In this document: positions 36,495-49,189 of the stretch, in pieces | Layout: each line of letters opens with the position of its first letter | Position numbering within the stretch: position 1 is the stretch's first letter | Source of the DNA: Agapanthus africanus | Lineage: Eukaryota > Streptophyta > Magnoliopsida > Asparagales > Amaryllidaceae | Length of the DNA stretch: 64,000 nucleotides | Direction: 5' to 3' | NCBI GenBank assembly: GCA_030015575.1 | Contig: CM057344.1 | Coordinates: forward strand, 593,720,410 to 593,784,409 | Program-made: the position numbers and the translations under genes | Notes under the pieces: model-generated | Database searches by the model: none | What the model was told of the DNA's origin: nothing | The model's input: the letters and a program-made list of their open reading frames with translations, nothing else

Positions 36495-39139
36495 GAAGCT
36501 AGAACTCTAGGTCGTAGGCAAGCTGATCCAAGTCCTCGCTAGTAGGCTCGATCTCTTGGGTGTCCAGATCACCTGACAACATTCCAAAGAAAAAAGAGAA
36601 AGAATGTCGTCAGCGAACAATCGCTCGGTAAGTCCCAAAGGTAAGGGAGAAATAGAGTAGACAGAGAGAGAAAGTAGCTTTTAAAATTTTATTATATAGT
36701 ATTAGTGTTAATGCTGTTGTTTGTAGCTTGGTACAGAAGAATACCAGTGTATACGAGAGGAGTCTCTATATGCCAGAGACTTGAGGCACGTGTAGTACAA
36801 GAAACCGTTTATGCCACGGTATAACAGCAACGGAAATACAGGTTAGGTGTCTTAAATCTTACAGTCTCGTGCCACTTCTAACTTCTTCCGTACCAATCTA
36901 CCCGTTAAACCCCGCGAAATATTATATTGTTTGTATTGTATTGCAACTTGTATTGTCTTGTAATATAGATTGTATAATTGGATGACGTGCCGAAACCATG
37001 ATATCAGTAAATGGATGTAACTGGAGAATCATGGATGTAACTGGAGAATTATATAAATGGAAGTATATCCATGGCCCAGTTTAGTCAATATAGATTGAAT
37101 ATATTGAATATATGCATTCATGGATTCATATTGGGTTGTAGATTGTAGATTGTACTTGAATCATATTCAAGTCAGATTATTATAATGAGACTCAGTCTGA
37201 GTCAGAACAATTAGAAAAGAAATTGAAGTCCTGAATTAGGTTTTGATGTTATCGATAACCGCTGCACATAGGCGGCAGGATTTGTGTCTTTTTCAAAGAC
37301 GATTACCGTGTTGATAACACCGTTGTTAAGTTGTCTACCTTAAATAGGCAAGCACCCACTTCTCCGGCTCTATGAGGCTCAAGAGATTGGTCCCGCTTAA
37401 ACCTATATTTACTAGGGTCCTTAGGGTAATTTATGGAACTTGAGGGGGTTTTATGTAAAATAACTTTTGTATAATTTTCAAAATAAACCCCAACTATTTA
37501 ATTATCATCTTTAGAGTTGTTATAGATGTAGATTTTATATTTATGATATTTCTAGTGAAAATAACCCTAATTTTATAATATAGGGTATTTAATTGTAATA
37601 TTGAACTTGTATGTAATTCATGGTATTTTAATGTAAAGTGATTTTTTTGATTTAGAAAGGTTGGAATATTTATATCATATCAAAAATAGGTATTTTGATA
37701 ATACATATATATATATATATTTTATATAAAATAATTTAAATTTATTATTTTCTAGAATTCTCATTTTCTTATGATATTCGTATTTTAAATTTCTCGAGAC
37801 CGAATGCTCCTTGCGGAGGTCTGCATCTCACACTACTAAGCCCAGAGATGTGCGATAATCCGCACCATCCCAGTCGAGTTCCTCAAAATGGGTTGTAGCG
37901 GCGCTTTGCAAAGATTTATAAAAATACGTAATCTTATAGAAAACGGTTTTAATAGTTAGTGGTATTTATATGTAAGCTTTCGTTTTCCCGTATTCTATAT
38001 TCCCGAAAGGTATTGTGCTATATTTCATATGAGTGTTGTGAGAAGGTAGGTCATTACCTCGTGACCTATCTAAAGGTATAGCAAATTTAATGATGTTTTA
38101 AAGTAGAAAGTAAACTACATGGTATTTTAGTGAAAAAGAGCGGTAAAAGTTACAAAAATGAAATTTATTACTATGAAACTTGCTCAACATATTTGTTAAT
38201 GATTAATAGTCAACATGTAAGGGTTTGGTATATTTGTATTTAAGAAAAAGTTGAATTTTTAAGAAGAACCGAATCGGAAATCGGGTTAACTCCAATTCCG
38301 TCGGGTTTTAGAAATACGTGTTTTTAGAAAAGAATAGAGAAGAGAGAGGTGGGACTTACTTTCTGTTAGGTTAGAGAAGAGGGAGAGGAAGACGTAGGAT
38401 TCGTCGGTGCGTTATTTCGTCGCCGGGAGCTCCCAGGGTTGTCGTCGGAAAATTGCCGGAGCTTCTCCCTTCGCTAACTCCAATTGCACACTAGAATTTT
38501 ATAGAGTTTTCTTGAGAGTTTGAACAGGATTGTGGGTGAGGGTGGTGTGTTTAAGGTTGATATTTATAGGGAAAGATTAGGGTTAAGGTAGGTGAAAGGT
38601 TGAATTGAAAAATGTAATAAATTTATTATTAAAAGTAGGGTTTAATAGGGTTTTTACTCTCTCTGTTAACGTGCAGGTAAATTAAAGTATACAGAGGAGT
38701 TAGGAATACAAAATGACAGAAGTTTCATGAAGGGAATCGGCCGATCCGGGGTGAATCGGCCGGTGGCGGCGACCGAGTAGGCCGGCCAAGTCAGGCCGAG
38801 TCGGGCCGGGGTCGGTCGCCGTGGGTCCGCCGTCGATTGGTCTACTCCCCGGGACAGTTTGTTTTATTTGTGTAGTGGGGTTTTTACGAGTTATGCACGT
38901 GTAGACCCTTGGACTTCTAAAAATTAAAAAGAAAACAATATTAAAAAATAATATGGGGGATAGGATTTGAACTCTGGTGCTTTAGTTCAGCAGTGCAAGG
39001 TCTTACCAATGAGCTACAAGCTCTTACTTGCTATTAAAAAGCAAAACAATTACTTATAGTAATCACAGTAAATGCAAATATCTCAAGTATACATTAACTT
39101 TTAAACAAATTTTTGTACACTAAAATTGGATTTGTTACA
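36495..39139 (-). repeat. G2 3' LTR, right part
   Basis: Continuation of 6800-7054 after G1. It ends (plus strand) in TTGTTACA at 39139 next to the G2 purine tract. A TATA box on the minus strand (CCTATAAATA) is at 38561-38570. An AT microsatellite is at 37706-37725. A tRNA-like module lies at 38963-39016. No ORF is credible. Confidence 0.8.
38963..39016 (-). other. tRNA-like A-box/B-box module in G2 LTR
   Basis: On the minus strand TAGCTCATTGGTAAGA (39016-39001) resembles a tRNA A box and GAGTTCAAATCC (38974-38963) a B box, at a tRNA-like distance. The T stem and acceptor ends do not pair well, so this is not a functional tRNA gene. It lies about 120-180 nt inside the LTR. Confidence 0.5.
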
Positions 39140-39153
39140 GTCTACCCTCCTTA
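39140..39153 (-). other. G2 polypurine tract
   Basis: On the minus strand TAAGGAGGGTAGAC directly precedes TGTAAC of the LTR, after a TTTCGAGGACGAAATTT block. It fixes the 3' LTR boundary. Confidence 0.8.
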
Positions 39154-39195
39154 CAAAAATTTCGTCCTCGAAATTTACAAATTTTATTTTAAGGA

Positions 39196-40886
39196 CTAGT
39201 TTACAAAGAGATGGGGATATCTTGCACGCATCTCATCTTCCCTTTCCCATGTTGAATCTCCTGGAGTGTTTTTTCTCCACATCACTCGAATCAAGTTGAC
39301 TTTCTTGTTCCGAAGTGACTTCACTTTTCTATCCAGGATCTCTACAGGTTGTTGCTCAAAAGATAAGTCGGGCTGTACAGTGAGCTCGGAATGATCGAGA
39401 ATGTGGCTGGGGTCACTCACATACATTCTGAGTTGGGATATATGGAACACATTATGCACTCCTTCTAATGAAGGTGGAAGTGCCAAGCGGTATGCCACTT
39501 CACCGACTCGTTTGAGTATATCAAACGGTCCAATGTACATTGGACTTAGCTTACCCCGTCTTCCAAATCGAATCAGTCCGAGGTTTGGAGATATCTTTAA
39601 GAACACGTGATCTCCTGACTGGAACTCCAAGTGACGTCGCTTTGCATCAGCCCAATGCTTTTGTCGATCTTGGGCTATACGCATCTTTTCTCTGATAGTA
39701 CGAACCACATCAATAGTTGGTACTACCATCTCAGGTCCAAGAAGTTCCCTATCTCCGATGTCGTCCCAACTTAATGGTGATCGACACTTCCTTCAATATA
39801 GCGCTGCAAAAGGTGCCATTCCTATGCTTACTTGGTAGCTGTTGTTGTACGAAAACTCCACAAGATGTAGGTGATCTTCCCACGATCCTCCGAAGTCTAA
39901 CATACACGCTCTGAGCATATCCTCCAAGATCTGAATTGTTCGCTCAGACTGACCATCTGTTTGTGGATGATAAGCCATGCTAAAGTTCAGACTTGTTCCT
40001 AAGCTTGCTTGTAGACTCTGCCAAAATTGTAATCGGAACCTGGTGTTATGATCGGAGACAATGCAGACCGGTACTCCATGAAGTCTCACAATTTCCTGTA
40101 TGAGTTCATGGGTATCAGAGATAGTACACATTTAAAGAGTTTAAATCTTAAGTAGATTCTTCCCTCCATGTACTTCTTTGGTAGTGTCTCGGTTGATTGG
40201 CCAACTCGAAATGGGGTGAAGTGAGCCGACTTTTGTAGTCGATCCATAATGACCCATACCGCATCGTTACCCTTTGTGCTGCGAGAAAGAGCAGTCACAA
40301 AACCCAATGTGATGTGTTTCCACTTCCATTCTGGGATTGGTAACGGTTGAAGTAGTCCAGCTGTCCTGTGATGTTCAGCCTTTAGTTGCTGACACACCAA
40401 GCATTTAGCGATGCTTCTGGCTACTTCACGCTTCATTCCATGCCACCAGTAATTCTGACGTAGATCTTTGTACATCTTTGTACCTTCAGGGTGTACTGAG
40501 TAGGGAGAGCTGTGAGCTTCTTTCATTAACTCTTCCCGAACAGGACTTTTTGGTACACATAAACTGCTGCCGTATCTCAAAGATCCGTCTTCATGGATGA
40601 TGAAATCTGTTCTGAGTCCATTCTCCACTTGTTCTCTAATATTTTGCAACTTAGCATCACTTGCTTGAGCTGCTTTAATCTGATTGACAATGGTAGATTG
40701 AACTTGTAAATACATTAAACTTGAAGCATTACCTGACATGACTACTTCAATCTCCATCTGATGCAAGTCTTGTTGAAGCTTCCACTGAGCGGTGAGATGC
40801 ATTGCTAATGGTTGACGACTAAGAGCATCTGGAACCACATTCACCTTCCCTGGGTGATATTGCAGGTTGATGTCAATGTCCGCCAT
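39196..40886 (-). pseudogene. G2 RNase H end, integrase and chromodomain
   Basis: On the minus strand: the end of RNase H ([17 protein letters not shown]), then the integrase zinc domain (H..H, KCLVCQQLK), and the catalytic core. The first catalytic aspartate is lost: the block reads TLGFVTAL where TMDFVTAL stands in G1. The second block (VSDHNTRF) and the third (TDGQSERTI) are kept. A frame change lies near 40086-40131 and a stop near 39790 (LY-stop-RKCRSP). The chromodomain-like C-terminus (NTPGDSTWEREDEMRARYPH) ends at 39196. This copy cannot integrate by itself. Confidence 0.85.
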
Positions 40887-40895
40887 GAGTTCTAA

Positions 40896-41648
40896 CTATC
40901 GTCTCTGCCACATATTCAACTCCTTCTGAGTAAACACATATTTCAGGCTCTTGTGATCTATGTATATGTTCACTCGTTCACCAAGAAGATAATGGCGCCA
41001 AATCTTAAGTGCAAAGATAACGGCTGCCAATTCCAAATCATGCGTCAGATAATTGCGCTCATGAGTTTTCAGCTGTCTTGAAGCATAAGCCACAATCTTA
41101 CCGTGTTGATGTAGAACACATCCTAATCCCTTACCGGATGCATCACAATGCACTTCGAAACCTCCAGACTGGTCCGGTATAACAGGAATAGGCGCTGATG
41201 TCAACCTTGACTTGAGTTCTACGAAATCTTGTTCGCATGCTTCTGACCACACAAATTCTTCATCTTTACGTGTGAGCTTGGTCAGGGGTGTTGCTATCTT
41301 AGAAAAGCCTTCAATGAACCTTCTGTAATATCCAGCCAGACCTAAGAAATTTTGAACGTCCTTCACTGACTTTGGAGTCGGCCATTCGCTTACTGCTGAA
41401 ACATTCGCTGGATCTACAGAGATTCCTTCACCGGATACGATATGTCCAAGAAAACCAACTTGATTTAGCCAAAACTCGCACTTGCTGTACTTGGCATATA
41501 ATTGATGTTGTCGTAGATTTTTCAGGAAAATTCGTAGGTGCTCGGCATGTTCTTTCCGACTCTTAAAATACACCAGGATGTCGTCGATGAAGATGACAAT
41601 AAACCTGTGTAAGTATTCCCGGAAAAATTGATTCATTAGGTTCATAAA
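40896..41648 (-). pseudogene. G2 reverse transcriptase (palm end) and RNase H
   Basis: Minus strand from the C1 insertion: FMNLMNQFFREYLH, then the active site FIDDILVYF near 41575, FLGHIVSGEGISVDP, and RNase H blocks ([35 protein letters not shown]). A TAG (TGG in the family) stops it close to 40893 before the RNase H end. The upstream part of RT continues at 51777-51840 and 62392 onward, on the far sides of C1 and C2. Confidence 0.85.
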
Positions 41649-41653
41649 TATTG

Positions 41654-43755
41654 TGTTGGATATAGTGCCCTCAAAGTCAATTATTGGATCGCAGGCACGT
41701 GATTGCAATGATTGAGGAGGACCTATACCGGTAGTACAGTCTTACTCGAGATGATAGTATGCTATCTGGTTTGCCTTTATCAGTCATGTACAGGTTCAGG
41801 TGACTGATCACTGTTACACGTTGATAGAGCCCTTAGGATCTTGCTTGACTACCAACAGTATGATGGCGATCATATACGTGAGAGTTGGGTAGTCTATAAG
41901 CACATTCTTAATAGTGGTCCCTAGTCGTGGGAGTTTCGAGACAGGGCATCGATTCTCCGGAGTAGACTAATGTATACAGTCGAGACCCCGACGAGGGGCG
42001 GTGGCCGGTCTCACAAGTCACTGGTGTCAGTTGGATCACCTAAGATGTATACAGGTGCTCATTGGGTTATGAGTACACCGGACAGGACTCGCCGGGAATC
42101 TGCTAGTTGGTATTATACCTATCGTCAGATAGCAGTTCCCTGGTGACATGTGTACAGGTTAGTTCATCGACCTGAGGTCGTCATTTGTCTCGTGTGAGTT
42201 CCCACTGTGCTTTGATTTCTACCCTACCACGGCTCAAAGGAGTCGTGCAAACATGTATTTTTTGGGTACAGTCCTGAGCCACATGGAGGCAAGTGAGCGG
42301 ATCGGCAGGGGATTAGTCTCTCCCGGTATTGGGGGTGAGATCGCGCTGTGTCTAGGAGAGCCATTACACAAATCCTCAGCCGAGATAGGAGATTTACTGG
42401 TAGGTACTCCAGTAGTATCTCAGGGTGTTCTGGGTTTCACTCTGACACGACTTATACCGCTATTGGGGGTCTGACGTTACCAGCCCCCTAGGCCGAAATG
42501 CGATACTCATAGACGAACGGACCGAACTGTATATACATTGTCACTGTTAGGCTCAGTAGGGTTCCAGGATGAGTTCGCTCATCGGCCTCCCTTGAGGTCA
42601 GTACATGGGCAGCCGTTACGCACAGCTAGTACCGCTGACGGCTTGTGGTTAAACCTACTGCTAGGGTACTGACGAGTCATTAGAGTCCCCTACAGATAGT
42701 TTCCCAAGTTTGGGCGAAACGTTGTAGAGGCCGTATGGTTTTATGGCAGGGTTCGGAAAATGCACGTGCGTTTACGCACGTGTCATTTTTCGGGCAGATA
42801 ATACTGGTGGGCTTTGGTTTAAGCCGGATCCGAGTATTATACTGTGTAGATATAATATCTTTGTCTCAGTTGCATTTGTATTCGGTCGTAATACAAATAC
42901 GGGTATGTTTATACTGTTACGGGGTTATCCTGAAATTCGTTTTGGGACCGCTTTTGGAAGTTTCCAGTTTCCAGTTTCCAGTTTCCTATCACCCGTATTA
43001 AACATTCGGTTTAATGCGGATTTATTTTTTCTTGAGGGTAAGTCATGAGTGTGGAAGCTTCTAGAAGAGGTGACTAGGTTTAGTGACTCATTGTTTGCAT
43101 TTAATGATTTGCAAGGTGTTATTGTGACTCATTGATTTGCATTAATGAGGTTTGTAATGCTTAGGATATTTAGTTATGATATTTTGTGAGAAACTTTTCT
43201 AATGGTCACCACTTGCTCCTACACTCATCCCCACCTCCTCATATAAGTGACCGGCCCATTCTTGATAGGGTTATGGTTGTTGATTTGAAAAAAGACTATA
43301 GTTTTGGATTCATGGAAATTAGATAGCAAAATTTCTCGTTTCATTTCAATCCAAAAGGCAACTTCATTAACCGTTCATCCATAGTTTTGGATGTAACGAG
43401 ACAAAGTGTTCTACTCATTCTCTACATCAATCTTGGTCATCTCTTTTTGCAAACTTGATGACCGAGTTGCCTCGGGTCAGAGGTGGGAGCCCGTTTAAAG
43501 ATCCGTTGACGTGGTGCCACCTGGACGAGGAGACCGGAGATCGAACGAGATCGGAGCAGCCGCAACAAAGCGTGGGATGATGGTTAAAGACCGAAGGACT
43601 CGGATCGTTCGGTATAACATTTCTACCCACTTTGTAGTTTGTTGGTTTAGCGATAATGGAAGATCCGGGTTATAGTATACGATAGCGCCAGTTAAAATGT
43701 TTTTGTTCCGCATTTGGCGTCTGAAAGACGGCCGGGACGCTACCGTAGACTGACA
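41654..43755 (+). repeat. C1 5' LTR
   Basis: 2102 bp, TGTTGG..TGACA. It contains a 7-bp microsatellite (TTTCCAG units, about 42961-42987) that is shorter in the 3' LTR. ORFs at 42253-43048 recur in the 3' LTR and are not genes. Confidence 0.92.
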
Positions 43756-43756
43756 T

Positions 43757-43770
43757 TGGTATTAGAGCCA
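43757..43770 (+). other. C1 primer binding site
   Basis: TGGTATTAGAGCCA, one base after the LTR end. One C-to-T difference from the tRNA-Met type primer site. Confidence 0.85.
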
Positions 43771-43965
43771 TGCCATTAAGCTTTACTAACTTGTGCTAAC
43801 GCGTTTAAAATATCGATCGAACGGAATTTCGCGAAACTATAATTTTCTGTTCAAAGTTTCTGTCGATTTTAAAACAGGCCTAAAAATTATTTTGAACATC
43901 ACAGAAAATTGAGCAGGCTTTTATAAGAAAACTGGTGAAATTTGGTGGCCCAACTCTACAGTAAC

Positions 43966-44009
43966 GCCGCGGATCCGCGGCCCAAACAAGGGTTTGGCCG
44001 CGGATCCGC
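43966..44009 (+). other. C1 leader paired GC palindrome
   Basis: GCCGCGGATCCGCGGC (43966-43981) is a perfect 16-bp palindrome. The arm GCGGATCCGCGGCCCAAAC (43969-43987) pairs with GTTTGGCCGCGGATCCGC (43992-44009) across a 4-base loop with one bulge. It lies about 195 nt after the primer site. Confidence 0.85.
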
Positions 44010-45178
44010 CGCCGTTTTGTGAGATTGGTACTCCAATTTTCTACAGTAAGTTCTACACAGTAAATTGTGGTTTCTGGAATATTTCTTTTGGGCCTAGATT
44101 TTGTTACTGTACAGCAGATGTACGTGGGGCCCACTTCGGGAAGTTTTGTCGATCGAAATTTTAAACTTGTTAGTTTACAGTACTTACATTATATCTCCGA
44201 CCGTGAATGTCATTCGAGCGGTAAATTGCGTCTAATTGCTATAGTTCTTTTAGACGGATTTACGAACGTGACATTCGCGTTGATGTTCTGTGTTGTGCTG
44301 TGATGTTGCGGATTTATCGTAGTGGATAGCAGTGTGCAATGGTAGTGCAGTTTAGATTTATTTGTACATTTGATATTACGGGGCGAGCATCCAATATGTG
44401 GACTTCCGTCACTGCCTGTTTGTATAATATTCTTTTTGGGGCACGACCAGGCTGAGGTCGATGTACCCGTTGTACATATTTTTCATTTCTGTACTAGGTT
44501 TTACCCCGCGACGGAGTGCACGGATAGCCGGGTTCTGGAGGGCAACGGGTCTGCATCTCATGGCTTTGAGAGGCAGAAGGGCTTCACTCTAGAATTGGCA
44601 GACTATTCGCTGCACTGGTAGGGGGTACAGGTTGACCCAAGGAGGGGTGCCCAAGTTATCGGATTCCGTGAAGTGCAGGGTGGTCCATTCACTATGCTGT
44701 AGGGGCTGCCTCGCTTCAGGTTTTGGAGGGTAACTTGCCGCACCCGTAGGGGTCTAGGTTTCATTGCACAGGCTATCCACACGACTAGGGGAACGTCGGG
44801 TTTCAGTAGCGGCTCTGTGAAACCCGGGGATCCTAGATTATCTGTATTGTTTTGTGATGCTTATTACTTTTCTGTAATGTCGCATATTATCACGCCTGGA
44901 GCGATTATTGTATATTAGTATATATACTTGTAGATGTTGTATATGTTTTACACCCGCGCTAGTCCAGTCTCCGCTCTGTCGTTAGTTAAGTAACCTAACG
45001 GGTGATGACGGGACCCAGTGACGAATGCGGATGGCATATACGTACATTTTATTTTCGTTCTTTTCTGGTGTGATTAATTGATGGGACTGCGTTGATTCTG
45101 ATCAATGCAAAGGAAAACAAACCTGTTTGGTAGTTGTTGGAACAGTTTTAAAAGGTGTTATTACAAAGACGTTTCCTT

Positions 45179-45414
45179 TTGCTTTGCATAGAGATATTCA
45201 GTTGGAATATCCTGCACCTCATTCGACGAGGCAAGGGCCGAGATCCCTTCATCGGGAATGACCCCTTGGGCAGAAGTTTGCGTCAGGGTAATAACTTCAC
45301 TATAGTCGATTACATGTTGCTTTGCATCGCGGTATTCAGTTGGAATATCCTGCACCTCATTCCACGGGGAAAGAGCCGAGATCCCTTCACCGGGAGTGAC
45401 CTCTTTAGCAAAGG
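45179..45414 (+). repeat. C1 leader twin repeat
   Basis: Two copies (45179-45276 and 45317-45414) of a unit with TTGCTTTGCAT, TGGAATATCCTGCACCTCATT, GCCGAGATCCCTTCA and CGGGAaTGAC blocks. The same unit is in C2 and C3. Confidence 0.8.
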
Positions 45415-45555
45415 TTTTCGCCACTATATTTTTATAAAAAGGTATCAGGTTCCTTCAGCGATATCAAGTTCATTACGTTAAAGGTTTTTTGCCAAAAACC
45501 ATCCGTAGCCCTCCGTCATTTCTTTTAGGTATTCAGTAGTATTCAAGCTATGTAT

Positions 45556-45749
45556 TTTGACCAACGCCAAGGCATAGTGTTTGGCAGCTGCTGGGTATTC
45601 ATTTGTTGCATAGATAGATGAGTTGGTTTGGGACAGTCGTTCTGCCATTTTGGCCAACGTCAAGGGCATGTGCGGGTGGGTTCAAATTGACAAGATAATG
45701 ATGGGTAGAACTTGGCATGTAACTTATGACATTTTGACCAACGCCAAGG
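45556..45749 (+). repeat. C1 leader triple repeat
   Basis: TTTGACCAACGCCAAGG at 45556-45572, TTTGGCCAACGTCAAGG at 45649-45665 and TTTGACCAACGCCAAGG at 45733-45749. The spacings of 93 and 84 are close to the 96 and 85 of C2. Confidence 0.8.
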
Positions 45750-46034
45750 TCATAAGAGCATGGGGCAAAAATAATATCGGGAGTTTCTAAAGAAACTGAA
45801 ACTTGCCAAGTATGCGCATACCTTCTGGAGTGTGATAACGTGAGTGGATTCCGTCTCGTTATCATGCGATGAGAGTTGGATCCCGATTCCCACTGATGAG
45901 TTGGTTTACTCTTTGGGTGATTCCGATTGATTCTTCTTTCAGGTTTGGAGGAGAATTTGACAGTACAGTGGGAGGTTTCCTGATTAGATAAAGTGATAAC
46001 CATTCTGATCTAGGTTAGAGTGCACGCAGAGTGT

Positions 46035-49000
46035 TTCTTTTCTCTCTCTCTTTGGCAGCGACCATTGATCGACCCTATACTATGACTCAGTGACCAAGTT
46101 GACCGAACCTTCTTAAAATACTGGCTTTTGGATTGTCCAAGTTGCAAAAGTCATTGCCGCTCTTTCATTTACCCTTTGCATTTCTCAGAACACCCCGTAT
46201 TATTACGGACATCCACTTCCATTGGATAGATCCATCGTATGGTTATATACGAACTCGGAGGGACTTCTTCGAGGATGGATCAAGGTTCAGGAGAAATAGA
46301 ATTGGTTTATTCAGTTGTCTTTTATTATCACCTTCTCTCAGGTTGCGAGGGCTCCTTAGTTTAGGAGAGTACACCTATTGCGCTTATTGGATAGTCTTCT
46401 TCCAAACCATAGGCAGGTGCCGAAAAGTAGGGAATGAAGAAAACCAATTAGCCTAAGTAGGGTGTACAGAAGGTAATAACTAAAGACAAAATAAAGGGAT
46501 TAGAAAGAAGGCAAAGTAAATTGTGACTGTTATCATTCACGACCAAACAGCGTACTTCATCGCCACTCCTATTTCACCTTTGTTTTTTTCCCCCAGTTCG
46601 GGAGAAATAGAATAAGGTATTATTCAGTTGTCTTTTATCATCACTTTCTCTCAAGTTGCGAGTACTCCTTGGGTTAGGAGGGTACACCTATTATGCTTAC
46701 TGGATAGTCTTCTTCCAAACCATAGGCTGGTGCCGAACGGTAGGGAAGGAAGAAAACCACTTAGCCTAAAGGGGTGTACAAGGGAATGAATAAAGACAAA
46801 TAAAGGGATTTGGAGAGATGGCAAAGAGATATACGTTTATAGTCATGAATTATGGAAGTGGCATTACTAGGAATACCAGAATACCCCTACGAAACATTTT
46901 CATGTTTCAGTGCATTGTTAAAGGAAAAACTGATTTCCCGATTAGATACTTACTCCAGGGTATGTATATACCAGGTTTCATTCTCATATCTGTATGGTTT
47001 TACAGATGATGAGTGGGAGTAAGTTTTTGGGAATTAGGTGATCATCCTCATTATATCGGAATTCGTTGTAATTGGTGATATTTGAGGAAATCGCCTGGAT
47101 ACAGTTTTCAACCTACGACGCACAGGTTTTGAGTTATTCAACTCAGCGGACTTATACAGAGTATTGTATGTTGTCCAGTGTCCATCAGGACAAAGGGGTT
47201 GGTCCTCGTACTATGTTCTGTTTACTTATGACTTCTCTAGTTTTTAGACAAGTGTTTCGCAGAAATACAAGGTCTAAGTTTTGAGAAGTTGTGGGTATAA
47301 GAATAAAGTAAAGAACCAGGTATCGCAAGTATCGGGATTCTTCAAAGAGATCGAAGATGTAGATTCTTATGATTGGTATTCACATGATAGTAATGGTTTT
47401 GAAAAACTTGTTTCTCTTTCAGGTTACTCATAATTGGATGTATTCCTAAGTTGAGTAATGCTGATTAACTTCTCTCCATTAAGTTGATATGCACTGGAGA
47501 CAGCTGCATGATTAGAATCTGGTTCCAATTAAATAAGTGCCAAAGTTTCTATATTGGATATAGAATGGTTCATATCTTAATGTTGTTAAGATACGGGGAG
47601 TTGTCCGGCTTATGCTTAAAACCAGACTCTGGATAACTCAGGGCACGTTTCTGTAATGGCTGTTTGTGGGTTGGCCCAGGCTATGACGAGGGTTGACTTT
47701 CTACTATCTGGAAGATCGATAGTGATATTGTTCTTGACTCGCCACAGTATTAGTAAAATGGATTTTTTCAGGAAACAGTAGTGGGAGTATGGTAGAACTG
47801 GAAGTGATTCCAGAACCGCAAACGATTACGGAAAATTTAATAGGACCTACAGATTCAATCAGGTTTGACATTCTATTAGCCACTCCACAGATATGGTAGG
47901 TAACCTCAGACACCCGAGAGGTATTCCGGTAGCCTCAAGGACGGTGACAGGGAGATTCTTGTTTACCCAGACTTGACACTACTGTTGTTCCAGACTATGA
48001 GACCTGGCAGGAAGTTAAGTATAGCGTCGTTCTAAACTAGCTTTAAGAAGTGCACGTATATATTATTCTGCCAGAGGGTTGTTGTGGTCAGTGGGAGCAG
48101 CAGAAGCATAGTGGGCAAGTAGCTTATGTCTATTTATATACTTGAGCAGATATAGCGGTGATAGATCATCTAATTTTGATGTGACGGTCATGGGTTTGAC
48201 TTCATCAGAATAGAGGATGGATCTATTAAGAAGGTAGTAGGGTGTGATGTCCTGGTATTTGAATGACATACACAGAGTAGGAAGTAAAATTCCTATACTA
48301 CGATCGGTTGTACTGTGGTCGTCACACAGTTGTTTCTTCACACAGGATATGGATATAATATCAGACATTCTGGTTACTAGATCTATGGTTTTAGATCTAG
48401 ATTTGGGTAGTTTCTCAATGTGGATACTTTGACAGTATTCTAATAGTATTTTAGAATAGATGACTCCTGGCATGGTGGTGTACCTGCAGATGATGGAGTC
48501 ACCCTTTCTAAAGGTGTCTTACAGACTAAAGGGGAGAGGGACGTGCATGATTGGCAGATAACTTGCTTAGGCAATTGAGTCAATCGTGAGATGTCAAGTA
48601 CCACACCAGATGTTGTTTTTTCAGTAGATGCGATAAGTTTATATTAATCCAATCCTGAAGAAACATAAGAAAGCGGTTTTAGAACATAAGTGAATGTTCT
48701 ACGGATTTGATGACGGCATCCTCCTTCGGGAGACGGTTATCATTCCAGGCTTCAAAGGTGACATGGATGACAGAGTGATTGTCAGAGTTATAGTTTTCCC
48801 TCTGCATGAGGGACAGTATTATGGACAGGTGGTCCAAGAGGATACTGTGGGAGGCATGGTGCAGGATGCTGATTAGGTTCAGTTATCGATACAGTCTAAG
48901 AAGTTTGGATTTGGAGTTCATTTATGAACTAGGTCCCATCAGATATCCAGACATATTCTAAGACAGGTATTACTCAATTCGGGAGATGGCTTTCTCTGCG

Positions 49001-49174
49001 AACTTGAGATTAAGAGAGACATAGAAAGAAACATCAGGGCGGATCCACTCACTGAGGCTATTTCTCGAACACAATAGTTTTACAAACGGGCTTTGTGAAA
49101 CTGATTAGTAGAGGAGTGGGGTGTTCGGTATCACACGGGCTGTGAGTATGCGACATCGCAATAATTAGCCTTAA
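46035..49174 (+). pseudogene. C1 pol relic
   Basis: Collinear nucleotide remains of a copia pol without any usable frame. Alignable anchors to C2: the pre-protease segment near 46030-46110; GTAGAACTGGAAGTGATTCC (47793-47812) opposite the C2 integrase-RT spacer at 58407; GGAGTCACCCTTTC near 48497; and the RNase H end from 48945 (AGGTCCCATCAG.. through GCGGATCCACTCAC). An approximately 230-bp direct repeat with 311-bp offset (46291-46516 and 46602-46828) lies in the part that should encode protease/integrase. No active-site block survives in frame. Confidence 0.65.
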
Positions 49175-49189
49175 GTGCAAGTGGGAGAT
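49175..49189 (+). other. C1 polypurine tract
   Basis: GTGCAAGTGGGAGAT immediately before the 3' LTR, identical to the C2 and C3 tracts although the LTR families differ. Confidence 0.85.

Larger units (their letters stand above)
43771..46034 (+). other. C1 leader, no gag ORF
   Basis: Non-coding leader with the CGTTAG/CTAACG hairpin (44980-45000), the twin repeat (45179-45276 and 45317-45414) and the triple repeat (45556, 45649, 45733). It is followed by a CT tract and CAGCGACCATT that align with the C2 sequence just before its protease. No Gag-like frame is visible. Confidence 0.65.

Noticed and set aside
38963..39016. A functional tRNA gene
   Set aside because: A- and B-box-like sequences are present, but stems do not pair and no clear anticodon arm is found.
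45556..45749. A CRISPR-like array (three spaced direct repeats)
   Set aside because: Only three short, imperfect units with unequal spacing inside a eukaryotic retrotransposon leader; no cas genes.
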